Notes under the pieces: model-generated | What the model was told of the DNA's origin: nothing | Databases searched by the model: none | The model's input: only the letters and a program-made list of their open reading frames with translations | Source: JAWKTT01 sp041398965 | Lineage (GTDB): Bacteria > Planctomycetota > Planctomycetia > Planctomycetales > Planctomycetaceae | DNA: 64,000 nt | Direction of reading: 5' to 3' | NCBI GenBank assembly: GCA_041398965.1 | Contig: JAWKTT010000020.1 | Coordinates: forward strand, 34,100 to 98,099 | In this document: positions 1 to 9,318 of the stretch, piece after piece | Layout of the letters: each line of letters starts with the position of its first letter | How positions within the stretch are numbered: the first letter of the stretch is position 1 | Program-made: the position numbers and the translations under genes

Positions 1-1
1 T

Positions 2-988
2 TCCATGTGGACGACCGACAGCAATCACGGAGCCCAGACTCAGTTTCACTCGGGTCGACACCGAAACGACGGCGAGTTTCCGAACCTGGGGGCGTGGGTG
101 AACTACGGACTGGGTTCGCTGAATGACAATTTGCCGCAATACATCTCCATCGGCAATCGGGAATACTGGAACAAGCGAGACGGTCACTACCTGGGTCCGG
201 CACACGATGCCGTCCCGCTGCGGGTCGACCCCAACAACCCGCTCGACTTCAGCCGCTCCGCTCGACCTGTCTCTAAGGAAGCACAAGCCATCGGGAAGGA
301 TCTGATTGGTTGCCTGAATGAATTGCGCGGCGTCGAGTATCCCGACGACCCCGCGATGGCCGCTCGCATCGCGTCCTATGAACTCGCATTCCGTATGCAG
401 CAATCAATCCCCGAGGCTGTCGACTTCTCGAAAGAGACTGCCGACACACAGTCGCTCTATGGGATCAACAAACCACACTGCCGCGACTTTGGGATGCAAT
501 TGCTCGCGGCCCGGCGACTCGTCGAACGTGGTGTCCGTTTCATTCAGATTCAGCATGGAGCCGGTGGAGCGGGAGCATGGGACGCCCATGGCGGTCTCAA
601 GGGGAATCATACGAAGAACTCCCTGGCGGTCGACCAGCCGATTGGAGGGCTACTCGAAGACCTGAGTCGCCGAGGTCTACTCGACGAAACTATCGTGGTC
701 TTTGCCAGCGAATTCGGGCGCACACCCGGGTCACAAGGATCGGATGGGCGAGACCATCACATCTTTGGATTCACAGTCTGGATGGCTGGCGGGGGGTTAA
801 AACGGGGTGTCGTCCATGGTGCAACGGACGAAATCGGCTTTCATGCCGTCGAGAACCGCCACTATGTCACCGACATTCACGCGACGATCATGAAACAACT
901 CGGTCTCAATTCGCGCTTGCTTGAAATCCCGGGACGCAAACGATTGGACATCGATCACGGCAAAGCCATCGACGAAATCATCGCGTAA
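2..988 (+). CDS. DUF1501 family protein, C-terminal part (5' end outside window)
   Basis: The reading frame is open at the left edge, so the ATG at position 5 is internal and the real start lies upstream. About 328 residues remain of a family usually near 450-490. DUF1501 proteins belong to the alkaline-phosphatase/sulfatase superfamily, are usually Tat-exported in planctomycetes, and are often encoded beside DUF1549/DUF1553 cytochrome proteins; their substrate is unknown. Visible family marks are LAARRLVERGVRFIQIQHG, the AWDAHGG segment, VVFASEFGRTP, GRDHHIFGFTVWMAGGG and the end segment TDIHATIMKQLGL. The His and Asp residues of these blocks are the likely metal ligands by superfamily analogy. 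No DUF1553 partner is seen downstream; one may lie to the left. Confidence 0.9.
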   Translation, partial: SMWTTDSNHGAQTQFHSGRHRNDGEFPNLGAWVNYGLGSLNDNLPQYISIGNREYWNKRDGHYLGPAHDAVPLRVDPNNPLDFSRSARPVSKEAQAIGKDLIGCLNELRGVEYPDDPAMAARIASYELAFRMQQSIPEAVDFSKETADTQSLYGINKPHCRDFGMQLLAARRLVERGVRFIQIQHGAGGAGAWDAHGGLKGNHTKNSLAVDQPIGGLLEDLSRRGLLDETIVVFASEFGRTPGSQGSDGRDHHIFGFTVWMAGGGLKRGVVHGATDEIGFHAVENRHYVTDIHATIMKQLGLNSRLLEIPGRKRLDIDHGKAIDEIIA

Positions 989-1473
989 CCCGGCGTCGAC
1001 GAAGCCATCGTCAATCGTTCCGGCTGCAACAATTGAACGAAATCGTCACGTCGAGATATTGATAGTGAATCCCAGCGTCATTTGACAGTCCAGGCACCGT
1101 GCCCCTTATCGAGGGCTCTCTCCTGCTCCCAGTGTGGCAGTTCGCGGTTGGTGACGGCAATTGGCTGAATCGGATCGAAGCGTGCAAACCGTTCCGAAAG
1201 AGGTGCCTGCATTGGAAAGGTCGGTGATGTTCGTCGAGGCCGGGATGGTCTATCCCAACTGGCCCAACGATTCCACCGACAATCAAGACGCACACACCCG
1301 AAAGAGGCATGGCCCCCCGATGATGATGCTATTGGACCTGCTTGGCACTATATTGGTCACTCGCACGGTGTATGAACAAGGGCGGTTCTCGCTTCGATGC
1401 GGAACTGCTCTTATTGACCGCTTTCAATGCCGAGTTGCGGAGCAACTCGGTTACAGCTACTGGAGTGAATCGA
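989..1473. other. Intergenic stretch, no gene seen
   Basis: About 485 bases lie between the DUF1501 stop and the next signal-peptide start. Short open frames occur on both strands but have no ribosome site, signal peptide or recognisable family. I see no RNA gene or clear terminator. Confidence 0.5.
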
Positions 1474-4400
1474 ATGAACCTACGGACTCACTTGTTGCTG
1501 TTGACAGTGATCTGCTTTCAACCGCAGGTGACTTTTGCTCAGTTCGCAGACTGGTCTCACCGTGGCACGTTCGTCTTGCTGACGACCCCCGATGGCGCCA
1601 ATTTGCCGGAATCGGCGTATGAAAAGGACTTTCCCGTCCTCGTCAGACTCAGTGCCGACTCGTTCAATTTTCATCATGCGAGGAGTGACGGTTCGGACAT
1701 TCGTTTCTCGCAGGACGGACATTCACTCCCTTATCAGATCGAGCAATGGGACCCGGAGCATGAAACGGCATCCCTCTGGGTGCGTGTCCCGGTCATTCGA
1801 GGCAACACCCGGCAGGAACTGACGCTTCACTGGGGGAAACAGGATGCCACGAGTGAATCAAATGGGAAGGCTGTGTTTAACGAGTCGAATGGTTTCTCAG
1901 TGGTGATGCATCTGGGGGAAGCGGATGGCTCTGTGAACGATGAGGTCGGTAGTGTCACACCAGTCGACAAAGGGACGACGCCCTGCGAAGGAGCCATCGG
2001 TCGTGCTCGGCGATTCAATGTCGGCAAAGGCATCGCCTGTGGTGAAGACCTTTCCACTCTTCCAGAGGGGCTGGGACCCTTTACAACCGAAGCATGGTTT
2101 AGAGCTGATCAAGTCAATGGAACCGTCGTTGGTTGGGGGAATGAACAGGGACAGGGCAAGGTCATCATGGGGGTCCGCAGCCCGCCGCATGTCCGATTCG
2201 ATTGTTACTTCTCCAGTGGCAATGTGGAGGGAAAGAGTCGTCTGCCGATGGCCGAGTGGGTTCATGTCGTCCATGCCTACAAGGAGGGGGATACCCGGCT
2301 CTACTTGAACGGGAAACTCGATGGAAGTTCAAACTCCAAGGGGAGTCCACTCAACATTCGCAACCCGGCACGGATGTGGTTGGGTGGCTGGTACAACAAC
2401 TTTCAATTCGTCGGGGACGTTGATGAAGTCCGCATCTCGAACGTTCAACGGTCGGCAGACTGGGTGAAACTGTGCTACGAGAACCAGAAACCCAATCAAA
2501 CTCTCGTCGGCACGCTGGTGAAACCTGGCTCAACCTTGACGGTTTCCCCATCGAAAGTCGCATTGAATGAAGGAACGCAATTCAAGGTGACGGCCGAGGC
2601 GGGCGGTGCTGAGAAGGTCTATTGGATTCTTCAACAAGGGGATGAAGAAACGATCGTTGCGAGCGATCGTTTTTCGTATGCGTTGGATGCCGGTCGTGTG
2701 ACCAGTGAGACGGCCTGGAAGTTGAAGTTCAAGGCGGTCTATCCCGACGGCGTGAAGACGCGGGACATCCCTGTCACAATTCAAGAGACGATCCCCGAAC
2801 CGGTCTACACGCTGAACGCTCCGCAGGCATGGAACGGTCGAGAGACAATTGAGGTTGTGCCCCAGATCAGCAACCTCACGGCCATGGAAGCCGCTGGTGC
2901 CGGAACACTGCGTTACCGGTGGGTCGTATCGGGGGGAGCGGTCATCAAGGAGATCGCTCCTGATCGGTTGGTTCTGCGGTGCTCACAATGTAGCGGACCG
3001 ATTCGAGTCACTTCGTATATTGACAATGGCGGAGCCGAAGTCGTCGCGATGGTCGACATTCTGGTCACCGAACCGAAATCCGACCCATGGGTTGACCGCG
3101 AACCAGACGACGACGAAAAACCCGAGGAAGGGCAGTTTTATCCCCGCGATAGCCGAAACGAGGGGACGCTCTACTACAACGGCACGCTCGACAAGCCAGC
3201 CGATGCCGTGTTTCTGAAGGTCTATGCTGACGAAAAGCTCTTTCACGCAACGACACAACCGGTCAGGACTAACAAGCGATATGCCTTCGCCGTGAAGCTG
3301 AAGCCGGGCTTGGTCAAGTATCGTGTGGAATTCGGCACAAAGACCGGCAACATCGAACAAGTTGAGAAGTCGATTGGCAATCTCGTTTGCGGCGATGCCT
3401 ATCTCATTGATGGCCAGTCAAACGGACTGGCGACGGATACGGGAGAGAACGCGCCGCGCGAGACCAGCGAATGGATTCGCAGTTATGGAGGACCAACTGG
3501 CCGCGGCGATGCGACTGGCTGGGTTCAGAGCCGCATGGACGAAGCCAATCAAGCTGGTCTGAGCCGTCCAAACCTGTGGTGCAGTCCTGTCTGGAAACGG
3601 AACGCTCCCGATCAACAGGCAGAAATTGGCTGGTGGGGAATGGAGTTGGCCAAGCGTCTGGTTGAGAGTCAGAAGGTGCCTGTCTGTATCATACAGGCTG
3701 CCGTCGGTGGGAGTCGTATCGATGAGCATCAGCCTGCCCCGGACAACCATGCCGACTTGAAGACGATGTATGGTCGCATGTTCTGGCGAATTCAGCAGGC
3801 CCGGCTGACACATGGCATTCGAGCGGTCATCTGGCATCAGGGTGAGAACGATCAGGGAGCCGATGGGCCGACCGGTCAGTTTGGATGGGAGACCTATCAA
3901 CAGTTCTTTGTCGACATGTCCGCTGCATGGAAAGAGGACATGCCGAACATTCAGCATTACTACCTCTTTCAGATTTGGCCTAATGCCTGTTCGATGGGAG
4001 GGCGAGAAGGCTCAGGAGACCGACTCCGTGAAGCACAGCGCACCTTGCCTCTGCTCTATTCTCGCATGAGCATCATATCGACGCTCGGCATCAAGCCTCC
4101 GGGGGGCTGCCATTTCCCACTGGAAGGCTGGGGAGAATTCGCACGACTGATTCAACCCATGATCGAGCGTGACCTTTATGGCGTGGCACCTCGTCAATCG
4201 ATCTCGCCCCCGAATCTTCGCTCCGCCCGATTCACAACGGCAGAGAAAAGCGAGATTGCCCTGGAGTTCGATCAACCGATGGTGTGGCGAGACGAACTCG
4301 CCCGAGAATTCTATCTGGACGATCAACAGGGTGCCATCGCATCCGGAACCACTTCGGGTCACGTCATCATCCTGAAGCTCAAAGCTGAGACGATGGCGGG

Positions 4401-4524
4401 CAGGATCACGTACCTTAGAGAGAGAGACTGGAGTCAAGACCGCCTCGTCCTTGGCGCCAACGGTCTCGCCGCCCTGACTTTCTGTGATGTCCTCATTGCG
4501 CCTGCCGCTGATAAGCCCCGTTGA
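1474..4524 (+). CDS. Exported modular protein: DUF2341/LamG-like, Ig-like linkers, sialate O-acetylesterase-like SGNH domain
   Basis: The frame is open from 1342, but the ATG at 1474 follows GGAG (1462-1465) by 8 bases and begins a clear signal peptide (MNLRTHLLLLTVICF, cleavage near TFA-QF), so I use it; 1016 residues. Residues about 25-130 look like DUF2341. Residues about 150-350 are a concanavalin/LamG-like sandwich with AEWVHVVHAYKEGDTRLYLNG and DEVRISNVQRS. Then come Ig-like segments to about 600. The catalytic part from about 640 has GQSN (Ser649), AAVGGSRI, VIWHQGEND and HFPLEGW (His880). These match the SGNH blocks of the sialate-specific acetylesterase family (DUF303). Likely role: binding an exported glycan and removing acetyl groups. 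The substrate is inferred only. Confidence 0.85.
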   Translation: MNLRTHLLLLTVICFQPQVTFAQFADWSHRGTFVLLTTPDGANLPESAYEKDFPVLVRLSADSFNFHHARSDGSDIRFSQDGHSLPYQIEQWDPEHETASLWVRVPVIRGNTRQELTLHWGKQDATSESNGKAVFNESNGFSVVMHLGEADGSVNDEVGSVTPVDKGTTPCEGAIGRARRFNVGKGIACGEDLSTLPEGLGPFTTEAWFRADQVNGTVVGWGNEQGQGKVIMGVRSPPHVRFDCYFSSGNVEGKSRLPMAEWVHVVHAYKEGDTRLYLNGKLDGSSNSKGSPLNIRNPARMWLGGWYNNFQFVGDVDEVRISNVQRSADWVKLCYENQKPNQTLVGTLVKPGSTLTVSPSKVALNEGTQFKVTAEAGGAEKVYWILQQGDEETIVASDRFSYALDAGRVTSETAWKLKFKAVYPDGVKTRDIPVTIQETIPEPVYTLNAPQAWNGRETIEVVPQISNLTAMEAAGAGTLRYRWVVSGGAVIKEIAPDRLVLRCSQCSGPIRVTSYIDNGGAEVVAMVDILVTEPKSDPWVDREPDDDEKPEEGQFYPRDSRNEGTLYYNGTLDKPADAVFLKVYADEKLFHATTQPVRTNKRYAFAVKLKPGLVKYRVEFGTKTGNIEQVEKSIGNLVCGDAYLIDGQSNGLATDTGENAPRETSEWIRSYGGPTGRGDATGWVQSRMDEANQAGLSRPNLWCSPVWKRNAPDQQAEIGWWGMELAKRLVESQKVPVCIIQAAVGGSRIDEHQPAPDNHADLKTMYGRMFWRIQQARLTHGIRAVIWHQGENDQGADGPTGQFGWETYQQFFVDMSAAWKEDMPNIQHYYLFQIWPNACSMGGREGSGDRLREAQRTLPLLYSRMSIISTLGIKPPGGCHFPLEGWGEFARLIQPMIERDLYGVAPRQSISPPNLRSARFTTAEKSEIALEFDQPMVWRDELAREFYLDDQQGAIASGTTSGHVIILKLKAETMAGRITYLRERDWSQDRLVLGANGLAALTFCDVLIAPAADKPR

Positions 4525-4596
4525 CGGCAAGCAGGCTCCTTGCGATCAGAATAAAGACGGCTAGTCAATTCATTCCTTACCAACCGGAGTTCAGAG

Positions 4597-7068
4597 ATGC
4601 TTGCAAGAATGCCCTGGAAGTGTTGCTTTGCGACTCAGTATCTCGTGCTGTCTGTCATCTTCGAAACCGTATTTCTCGGGACCACGTCAGTTTTCGGAGC
4701 CGAGCATGGCCACCATCATCATCACCAGCAGGTGGAATTCTCAATCGTGTCGGTGAGTGATGGGAACTGGTCGGACGCGGCCACTTGGAAGCCCGCCCGT
4801 GTTCCGAAGTCGGGCGACCGTGTGCTGATTTCTCGCGGCACCTTTGTCAATTACGACGTGAAGAGTGCGGATGTTGTCCGACTCGTGCAAGTCGTTGGGA
4901 CGCTCAGTTTCGCCCGTGATCGAAACACCGAACTCAATGTCGGATTACTGACGATACAGCACAGTGATGCGTGTTCAGAGCATGGATTTGCCTGCGAATT
5001 TGAAGGAGCCGAGGAGGGCCCAACCACTCCGGACGGTCAGTGGCCAACGCTGCTGATCGGAACACGTGATGAACCCATTCCAGCCACACATACCGCCAAG
5101 GTTCGGCTGCATTTCCTAGATGGAATGAACCGCGATGATGCACCTGCCATCGCCTGTTGTTCGGGACGAATGGAGATTCACGGTGCTCCCTTGGGGGCAA
5201 GTTGGACGAAGCTTGGTGCCGACGCGAAGGTCGGCGCGACTTCCGTCACGCTGTCAGCAGTGATGACCGGCTGGCGCGTTGGAGATGAGATCATCGTGAC
5301 CGGTTCGACTCGGCACGGTTACGGATCGTTTCGTCCGGGAGCAAGCCAGGAGCAAGAACCTCAGACCGAGCGTCGGACGATTGCGTCCATAGAAGGGACG
5401 ACCATCCATCTCGACCGTCCACTCGAAAAGTTGCATTCCGGAAGTGGCGAGTTTCGCGCTGAGGTGGCCAATCTGTCTCGCAATGTGGTGATTGAGAGTG
5501 CCGATCCAGAGGGAGTCCGCGGACATACGGTTTACCATCGATACAGTCGTGGAGGGATCAGCTTTGCCCGTTTTGGTCACCTTGGGAAAGAAGGGGTGCT
5601 CGGGCGATACCCGATTCACTACCACCTGGTGGGAGACACCATGCGGGGCAGTTGTGTCCAGGGAGCGGCAATTGTCGACTCGCACAATCGCTGGGTAACC
5701 ATCCACGGCACACAGTATCTTATTGTACGTGATTGTGTGGGGTATCAGAGTGTCGGTCACGGTTACTTCATGGAAGATGGGACGGAAGTGTACAACCTGC
5801 TGGATCATAATCTCGGTGTCCATGCCTATGCCGGAAAGAGATTGCCCAAGCAAGTCCTCCCCTTCGATACCAACGAAGGAGCTGCGTTCTGGTGGGCCAA
5901 CGGGATCAACACCTTGAATGGAAACATTGGCGTCGAAAGCGATCAGTACGGCTTCCGCTACGACATGCAAAAACGGTCAAATTTCGACAGCAACCTCCCG
6001 GTACGCCAACCCGACGGCAGCAACAAGATTGTCGATGTCCGGACACTCCCCATCTGGCGTTTTGACGACAACGAGGCGCACGGCAACTTCGCCGGCATGG
6101 TCGTAGCCGCCAATGGGGGCGATCAACCAGATACCGGTATCACCAGCGATCACATGTTAGATTCGATCCGTCGAATCGATTGGACCGGTCCAGACACACG
6201 TCATCCGCATGTCATCCGCAATCTCACCATTTGGGAGGCCCACTACGCCTTCCGGCCGCACAGCCCCTCGATGCTGATCGATGGATTGCGAATTGATCAG
6301 ACCGAGTACGGCATTTACCGACCCGCATTCGACAACCAAGTGTACCGAAACGTGCATCTGTCCCGATTAGGATCCGAGCCGTTTAACCGTGGCATGGATG
6401 ACGCCAGTGCCCAAAACGGCAGCATCACAGTCGACGGGTTGCGGATGGATCACTTCCGCAACGATGCCCAAGTCCATCCACTGGTCCACATGACAGACAA
6501 CAATCTCAGTGGCAAGGCCGAGTGCCACTTTCGAGACGTCCAGGTCAGCGACACCGACCCGCGCCGAGCCATCTTCAACCGCGGCGGCAGTCAGCGAGTC
6601 GATCCCTACGTTCCGGGGGGCGTCCCTTATTACATTCACGATTACTATGGCCCAGGACGACACGCCCACATCGTCAGTACGCGAGCGCAGAAACTTATGC
6701 AGGATGGCCACGAATACCGAGAAGAAAAACCATTGACGGGCGACGAGTCTCGCGTGGCGGAAGTCAGCGATGTTCCGTGGCCAAATCTGCTCGACCCCAT
6801 CGACGATCTCCCTCCAGCCACAATCATCACACGCGTCACACGAGACGGTAAATGGCTGCAAGTAGAGGGGACTACACATGACAACGGCGAGATCACAGCG
6901 GTGACCGTCAACAATCAACCTGCGCACATCGTTCGCTCTCGGGCGGGAGTCGTTGACTGGAAGCTGACCCTCGATGCTCCTGCCGACGGACATCTGACCG
7001 CCTCAGCACAAGACCTCGCAGGCAACCTCGAACAGACCGGACACCGATGGCGAGTGCGAGACCGGTAA
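4597..7068 (+). CDS. Exported G8-domain / parallel beta-helix protein, CEMIP/TMEM2-like
   Basis: ATG at 4597 follows GGAG (4586-4589). The N-terminus has a hydrophobic segment (LVLSVIFETVFLGTTSVFG) and then a short His run. Residues about 50-200 fit a G8 domain: DGNWSDAATWKPARVPKSGD, strands rich in V/I, GTLSFARDRNTELNVGLLTI and WPTLLIGT. A right-handed beta-helix follows, with the block GRYPIHYHLVGD near residue 335, DSHNRWVTIHGT and NEGAAFWWANGINTLNGNIG. The domain order (G8, then beta-helix) and the GRYPxHxH block resemble the animal hyaluronan-binding/depolymerising proteins CEMIP and TMEM2; that is a recalled family resemblance, not a search. An Ig-like tail closes the 823 residues. It probably acts on an extracellular polysaccharide with the preceding esterase, 72 bases upstream. 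Confidence 0.8.
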   Translation: MLARMPWKCCFATQYLVLSVIFETVFLGTTSVFGAEHGHHHHHQQVEFSIVSVSDGNWSDAATWKPARVPKSGDRVLISRGTFVNYDVKSADVVRLVQVVGTLSFARDRNTELNVGLLTIQHSDACSEHGFACEFEGAEEGPTTPDGQWPTLLIGTRDEPIPATHTAKVRLHFLDGMNRDDAPAIACCSGRMEIHGAPLGASWTKLGADAKVGATSVTLSAVMTGWRVGDEIIVTGSTRHGYGSFRPGASQEQEPQTERRTIASIEGTTIHLDRPLEKLHSGSGEFRAEVANLSRNVVIESADPEGVRGHTVYHRYSRGGISFARFGHLGKEGVLGRYPIHYHLVGDTMRGSCVQGAAIVDSHNRWVTIHGTQYLIVRDCVGYQSVGHGYFMEDGTEVYNLLDHNLGVHAYAGKRLPKQVLPFDTNEGAAFWWANGINTLNGNIGVESDQYGFRYDMQKRSNFDSNLPVRQPDGSNKIVDVRTLPIWRFDDNEAHGNFAGMVVAANGGDQPDTGITSDHMLDSIRRIDWTGPDTRHPHVIRNLTIWEAHYAFRPHSPSMLIDGLRIDQTEYGIYRPAFDNQVYRNVHLSRLGSEPFNRGMDDASAQNGSITVDGLRMDHFRNDAQVHPLVHMTDNNLSGKAECHFRDVQVSDTDPRRAIFNRGGSQRVDPYVPGGVPYYIHDYYGPGRHAHIVSTRAQKLMQDGHEYREEKPLTGDESRVAEVSDVPWPNLLDPIDDLPPATIITRVTRDGKWLQVEGTTHDNGEITAVTVNNQPAHIVRSRAGVVDWKLTLDAPADGHLTASAQDLAGNLEQTGHRWRVRDR

Positions 7069-8119
7069 TCGATCACAAGCTGGTATTTCGGCATGACGGG
7101 GGGGCCGCCAGTTTTTCGGTTCGCAGGTAATGGATCGATCGGTAGACGGGAGACTGTTCTGCATGAGGCATGTCCATGACTGACCCAGCGGTTCGGGGTT
7201 TGTTCTGTGGTGTTGGTCATGTCATTGAGAGATGATGGAACGACAAACCGACATGGGATCGGTCAGTTCCTCACGGCGACCGTCCACCTAACAGCCCGTT
7301 GAAAAGCGGCCGTGGGTAAGATTTCCTAATCTGACAACAGTATCTCGAACGCTGTGTTCCGAGACATCAAACGGCACTGTGTCAGGCTGGAAAGCCTAAC
7401 CCACGTTTTTCAATAGGCTGCTAAGTCGCCGTCGCGACAGTGGAATTAGCCGAAACTGTTATAGCCACCGGGAGTCCACACTGATATCGCAACCGGCCAT
7501 AGTCGCTGATCCCAACCGTCGAATGCGACCGCCTCGCGTTGGGGAAGTCCGCAACTCTCTGTAAGTATTGGGACTGATGCTCAAGCAACATCCGAAGGAC
7601 AACACCAGCGAGTGCTCAATGAATATTTCAGATCTGCCGTCGACGAAGGAAAGCATCGAGGTGTGAAACTGTTGTGATGTTGAATCGTGACATCGGTTGA
7701 AGCGATCAAACAGAAGCGTTGTCGGCCACCGATGGGAAGTCGGTATGAGTGCCATTACATTCGGTTCATGTCACGGGGCCAAACAGTTTGTTCCACTGCC
7801 GAGTCGTCGGAACATTGGCACGAAATATATTTCGATCATTCACCAGGGCTCGCTGCTTGAAACCGCTTGAATCTGAGTAATGGAGAGTCGAAAAGTAGGA
7901 GGCGGAAGAGGTTTTGGGGGGACTGCGATGGCGGGTTTTGTACGGTAGAGCCGGTGTGATGTCCGGTGAACCGGCAGTGGCAGTTGTGGTGGATGTGTCG
8001 CGGTTGCTTTCCTTACTCGTGGGTCATCTGTTAGCGTAGTCGACGTCGTCGCCCGGGTTTGTGGCGGATGTCGTGATTTTGTCGAGTCTTTAATCGCAGT
8101 TCTCTTGTTGAGGCGGGAC
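7069..8119. other. Long intergenic stretch with one dispersed repeat copy
   Basis: About 1 kb without a convincing gene. It contains the imperfectly palindromic element at 7290-7424 (listed separately). Minus-strand open frames at 7459-7755 and 7840-8406 have no family signature; the second runs antisense into the next real gene. Confidence 0.5.
7290..7424 (+). repeat. Dispersed imperfect palindromic repeat, copy A
   Basis: About 135 bases beginning AACAGCCCGTTGAAAAGCGG and ending TTTTTCAATAGGCTGCTAA. The two ends are imperfect reverse complements (CAGCCCGTTGAAAA against TTTTTCAATAGGCTG, and CGTGGGT against ACCCACG). The middle contains TCCGAGACATCAAACGGC. A second near-full copy lies at 29671-29804 and a left-half copy at 40476-40520. 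No ORF is inside, which suggests a non-autonomous MITE- or REP-like element. Confidence 0.75.
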
Positions 8120-9283
8120 ATGAAATGTTTTTGGTTGTCGTGGATTGCTGTCGTTGTGTGTTGCTGTCCCGCGACACACGCTGAGGATGCGGCGCCGAAT
8201 GTGTCCCAGCGGTTGGACTCCCGGCGGCCGGTGTTGCAAATCATCAATGGGAGCGACGAGGCGATTGAGGTCTTCTGGTTAAAGACTGCCGAGGAGCGGG
8301 TACTCAATGGGCGAGTGGAACCGGGCCAGGAGACGGTGATCACGACGACGCTGGGGCACAAGTTTGTTGTTGTCGGACAAAAGGGAAAGTTCGAGGTCAC
8401 CGTCACCAGTGTTGTGCCAGTGCAAGCTGTACGCTTTGATCCTCCAGATTCCGAAGGGGTTCCGGAGTTTTATACGCAACGTGTTCGTGCGAATGGTTTT
8501 CCAATCGTGGCCTCGGCAAAGGTTAGTCCTTATGCCCTCAAAGAAGCCGCCTATCTTGTCAACCTAATGTTGGCGAAGCGGCCTGATGTTCGCGAGGCGA
8601 TGATTCAAAGCGGTTCGCGCCTTTGTATACTGGCCCATAACGAATTTACGACAGACCAGCCGGAATTTCAGAGGATGATTCACCAGCCAAACCGAGAGTT
8701 CCCGGACATTACTCCTCGGGACTATTGGGACGCTCGAGCGCGAGGCATGGGGGGGAGTGAGCGGGACCCCTTCTGTTCGTGTGCCGAAGAGAATCTCCTA
8801 GGTTACCCCGGAGACCCGTACGCGAAGGAGTGTATTCTTATCCACGAACTTGCTCACAACATTCATCTCAGGGGAATGGTGAATGTGGATTCGACGTTTG
8901 ATGCTCGCCTTAGGGAAACCTATCGCTCGGCGATGTCGGAGGGGCTATGGAAAGGGAAATATGCGAGTGTCAATCACCACGAGTATTTTGCCGAGGGTGT
9001 GCAGTCGTGGTTCGATAATAACCGCGAAAATGATCATGACCATAATCATGTCGATACGCGAGAGGAACTGCTCGAGTACGATCCGCGATTGGCCGCCCTT
9101 TGTCGCGAAGTCTTTGGAGACACCGAACTCCGATATACCAAACCAGTCACTCGACTGCACGATCATCTCCAAGGTTACGACCATCAGAACGCACCGACTT
9201 TTGTATGGCCGGAGCGGCTGAATGAAGCGAAAAAGGCGATTCGTCGCGCTGCCGAACAACGTGACAAATCGACCGCGAATTGA
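8120..9283 (+). CDS. Exported zincin-type metallopeptidase with N-terminal VHL-beta-like domain
   Basis: The frame opens with TTG at 8105, but ATG 8120 is preceded by a GAGG/GGCGGG stretch and begins the signal peptide MKCFWLSWIAVVVCCC (cleavage near THA-ED); 387 residues. Residues about 35-95 (LQIINGSDEAIEVFWL, VEPGQETVITTTLGHKF) have the strand and PG...T..GH pattern of the von Hippel-Lindau beta domain, found in some planctomycete proteins. Residues 242-246 read HELAH, the HExxH zinc site, and about 45 residues on HHEYFAEGVQSWF supplies a candidate third ligand (Glu288 or Glu292), as in gluzincins. It is probably an extracellular or periplasmic protease; substrate unknown. It is followed 35 bases later by an acetylesterase gene, perhaps in one transcript. 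Confidence 0.75.
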   Translation: MKCFWLSWIAVVVCCCPATHAEDAAPNVSQRLDSRRPVLQIINGSDEAIEVFWLKTAEERVLNGRVEPGQETVITTTLGHKFVVVGQKGKFEVTVTSVVPVQAVRFDPPDSEGVPEFYTQRVRANGFPIVASAKVSPYALKEAAYLVNLMLAKRPDVREAMIQSGSRLCILAHNEFTTDQPEFQRMIHQPNREFPDITPRDYWDARARGMGGSERDPFCSCAEENLLGYPGDPYAKECILIHELAHNIHLRGMVNVDSTFDARLRETYRSAMSEGLWKGKYASVNHHEYFAEGVQSWFDNNRENDHDHNHVDTREELLEYDPRLAALCREVFGDTELRYTKPVTRLHDHLQGYDHQNAPTFVWPERLNEAKKAIRRAAEQRDKSTAN

Positions 9284-9318
9284 TCCCTACGATTTCCTTC
9301 AACTGAGAGGTGTACCAC

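Noticed and set aside
5254..5970. 238-residue - strand frame
   Set aside because: Antisense shadow inside the G8 protein gene.
7840..8406. 188-residue - strand frame
   Set aside because: Overlaps the start of the protease gene, which has a signal peptide and HELAH motif; the antisense protein is low-complexity Thr/Pro/Arg.
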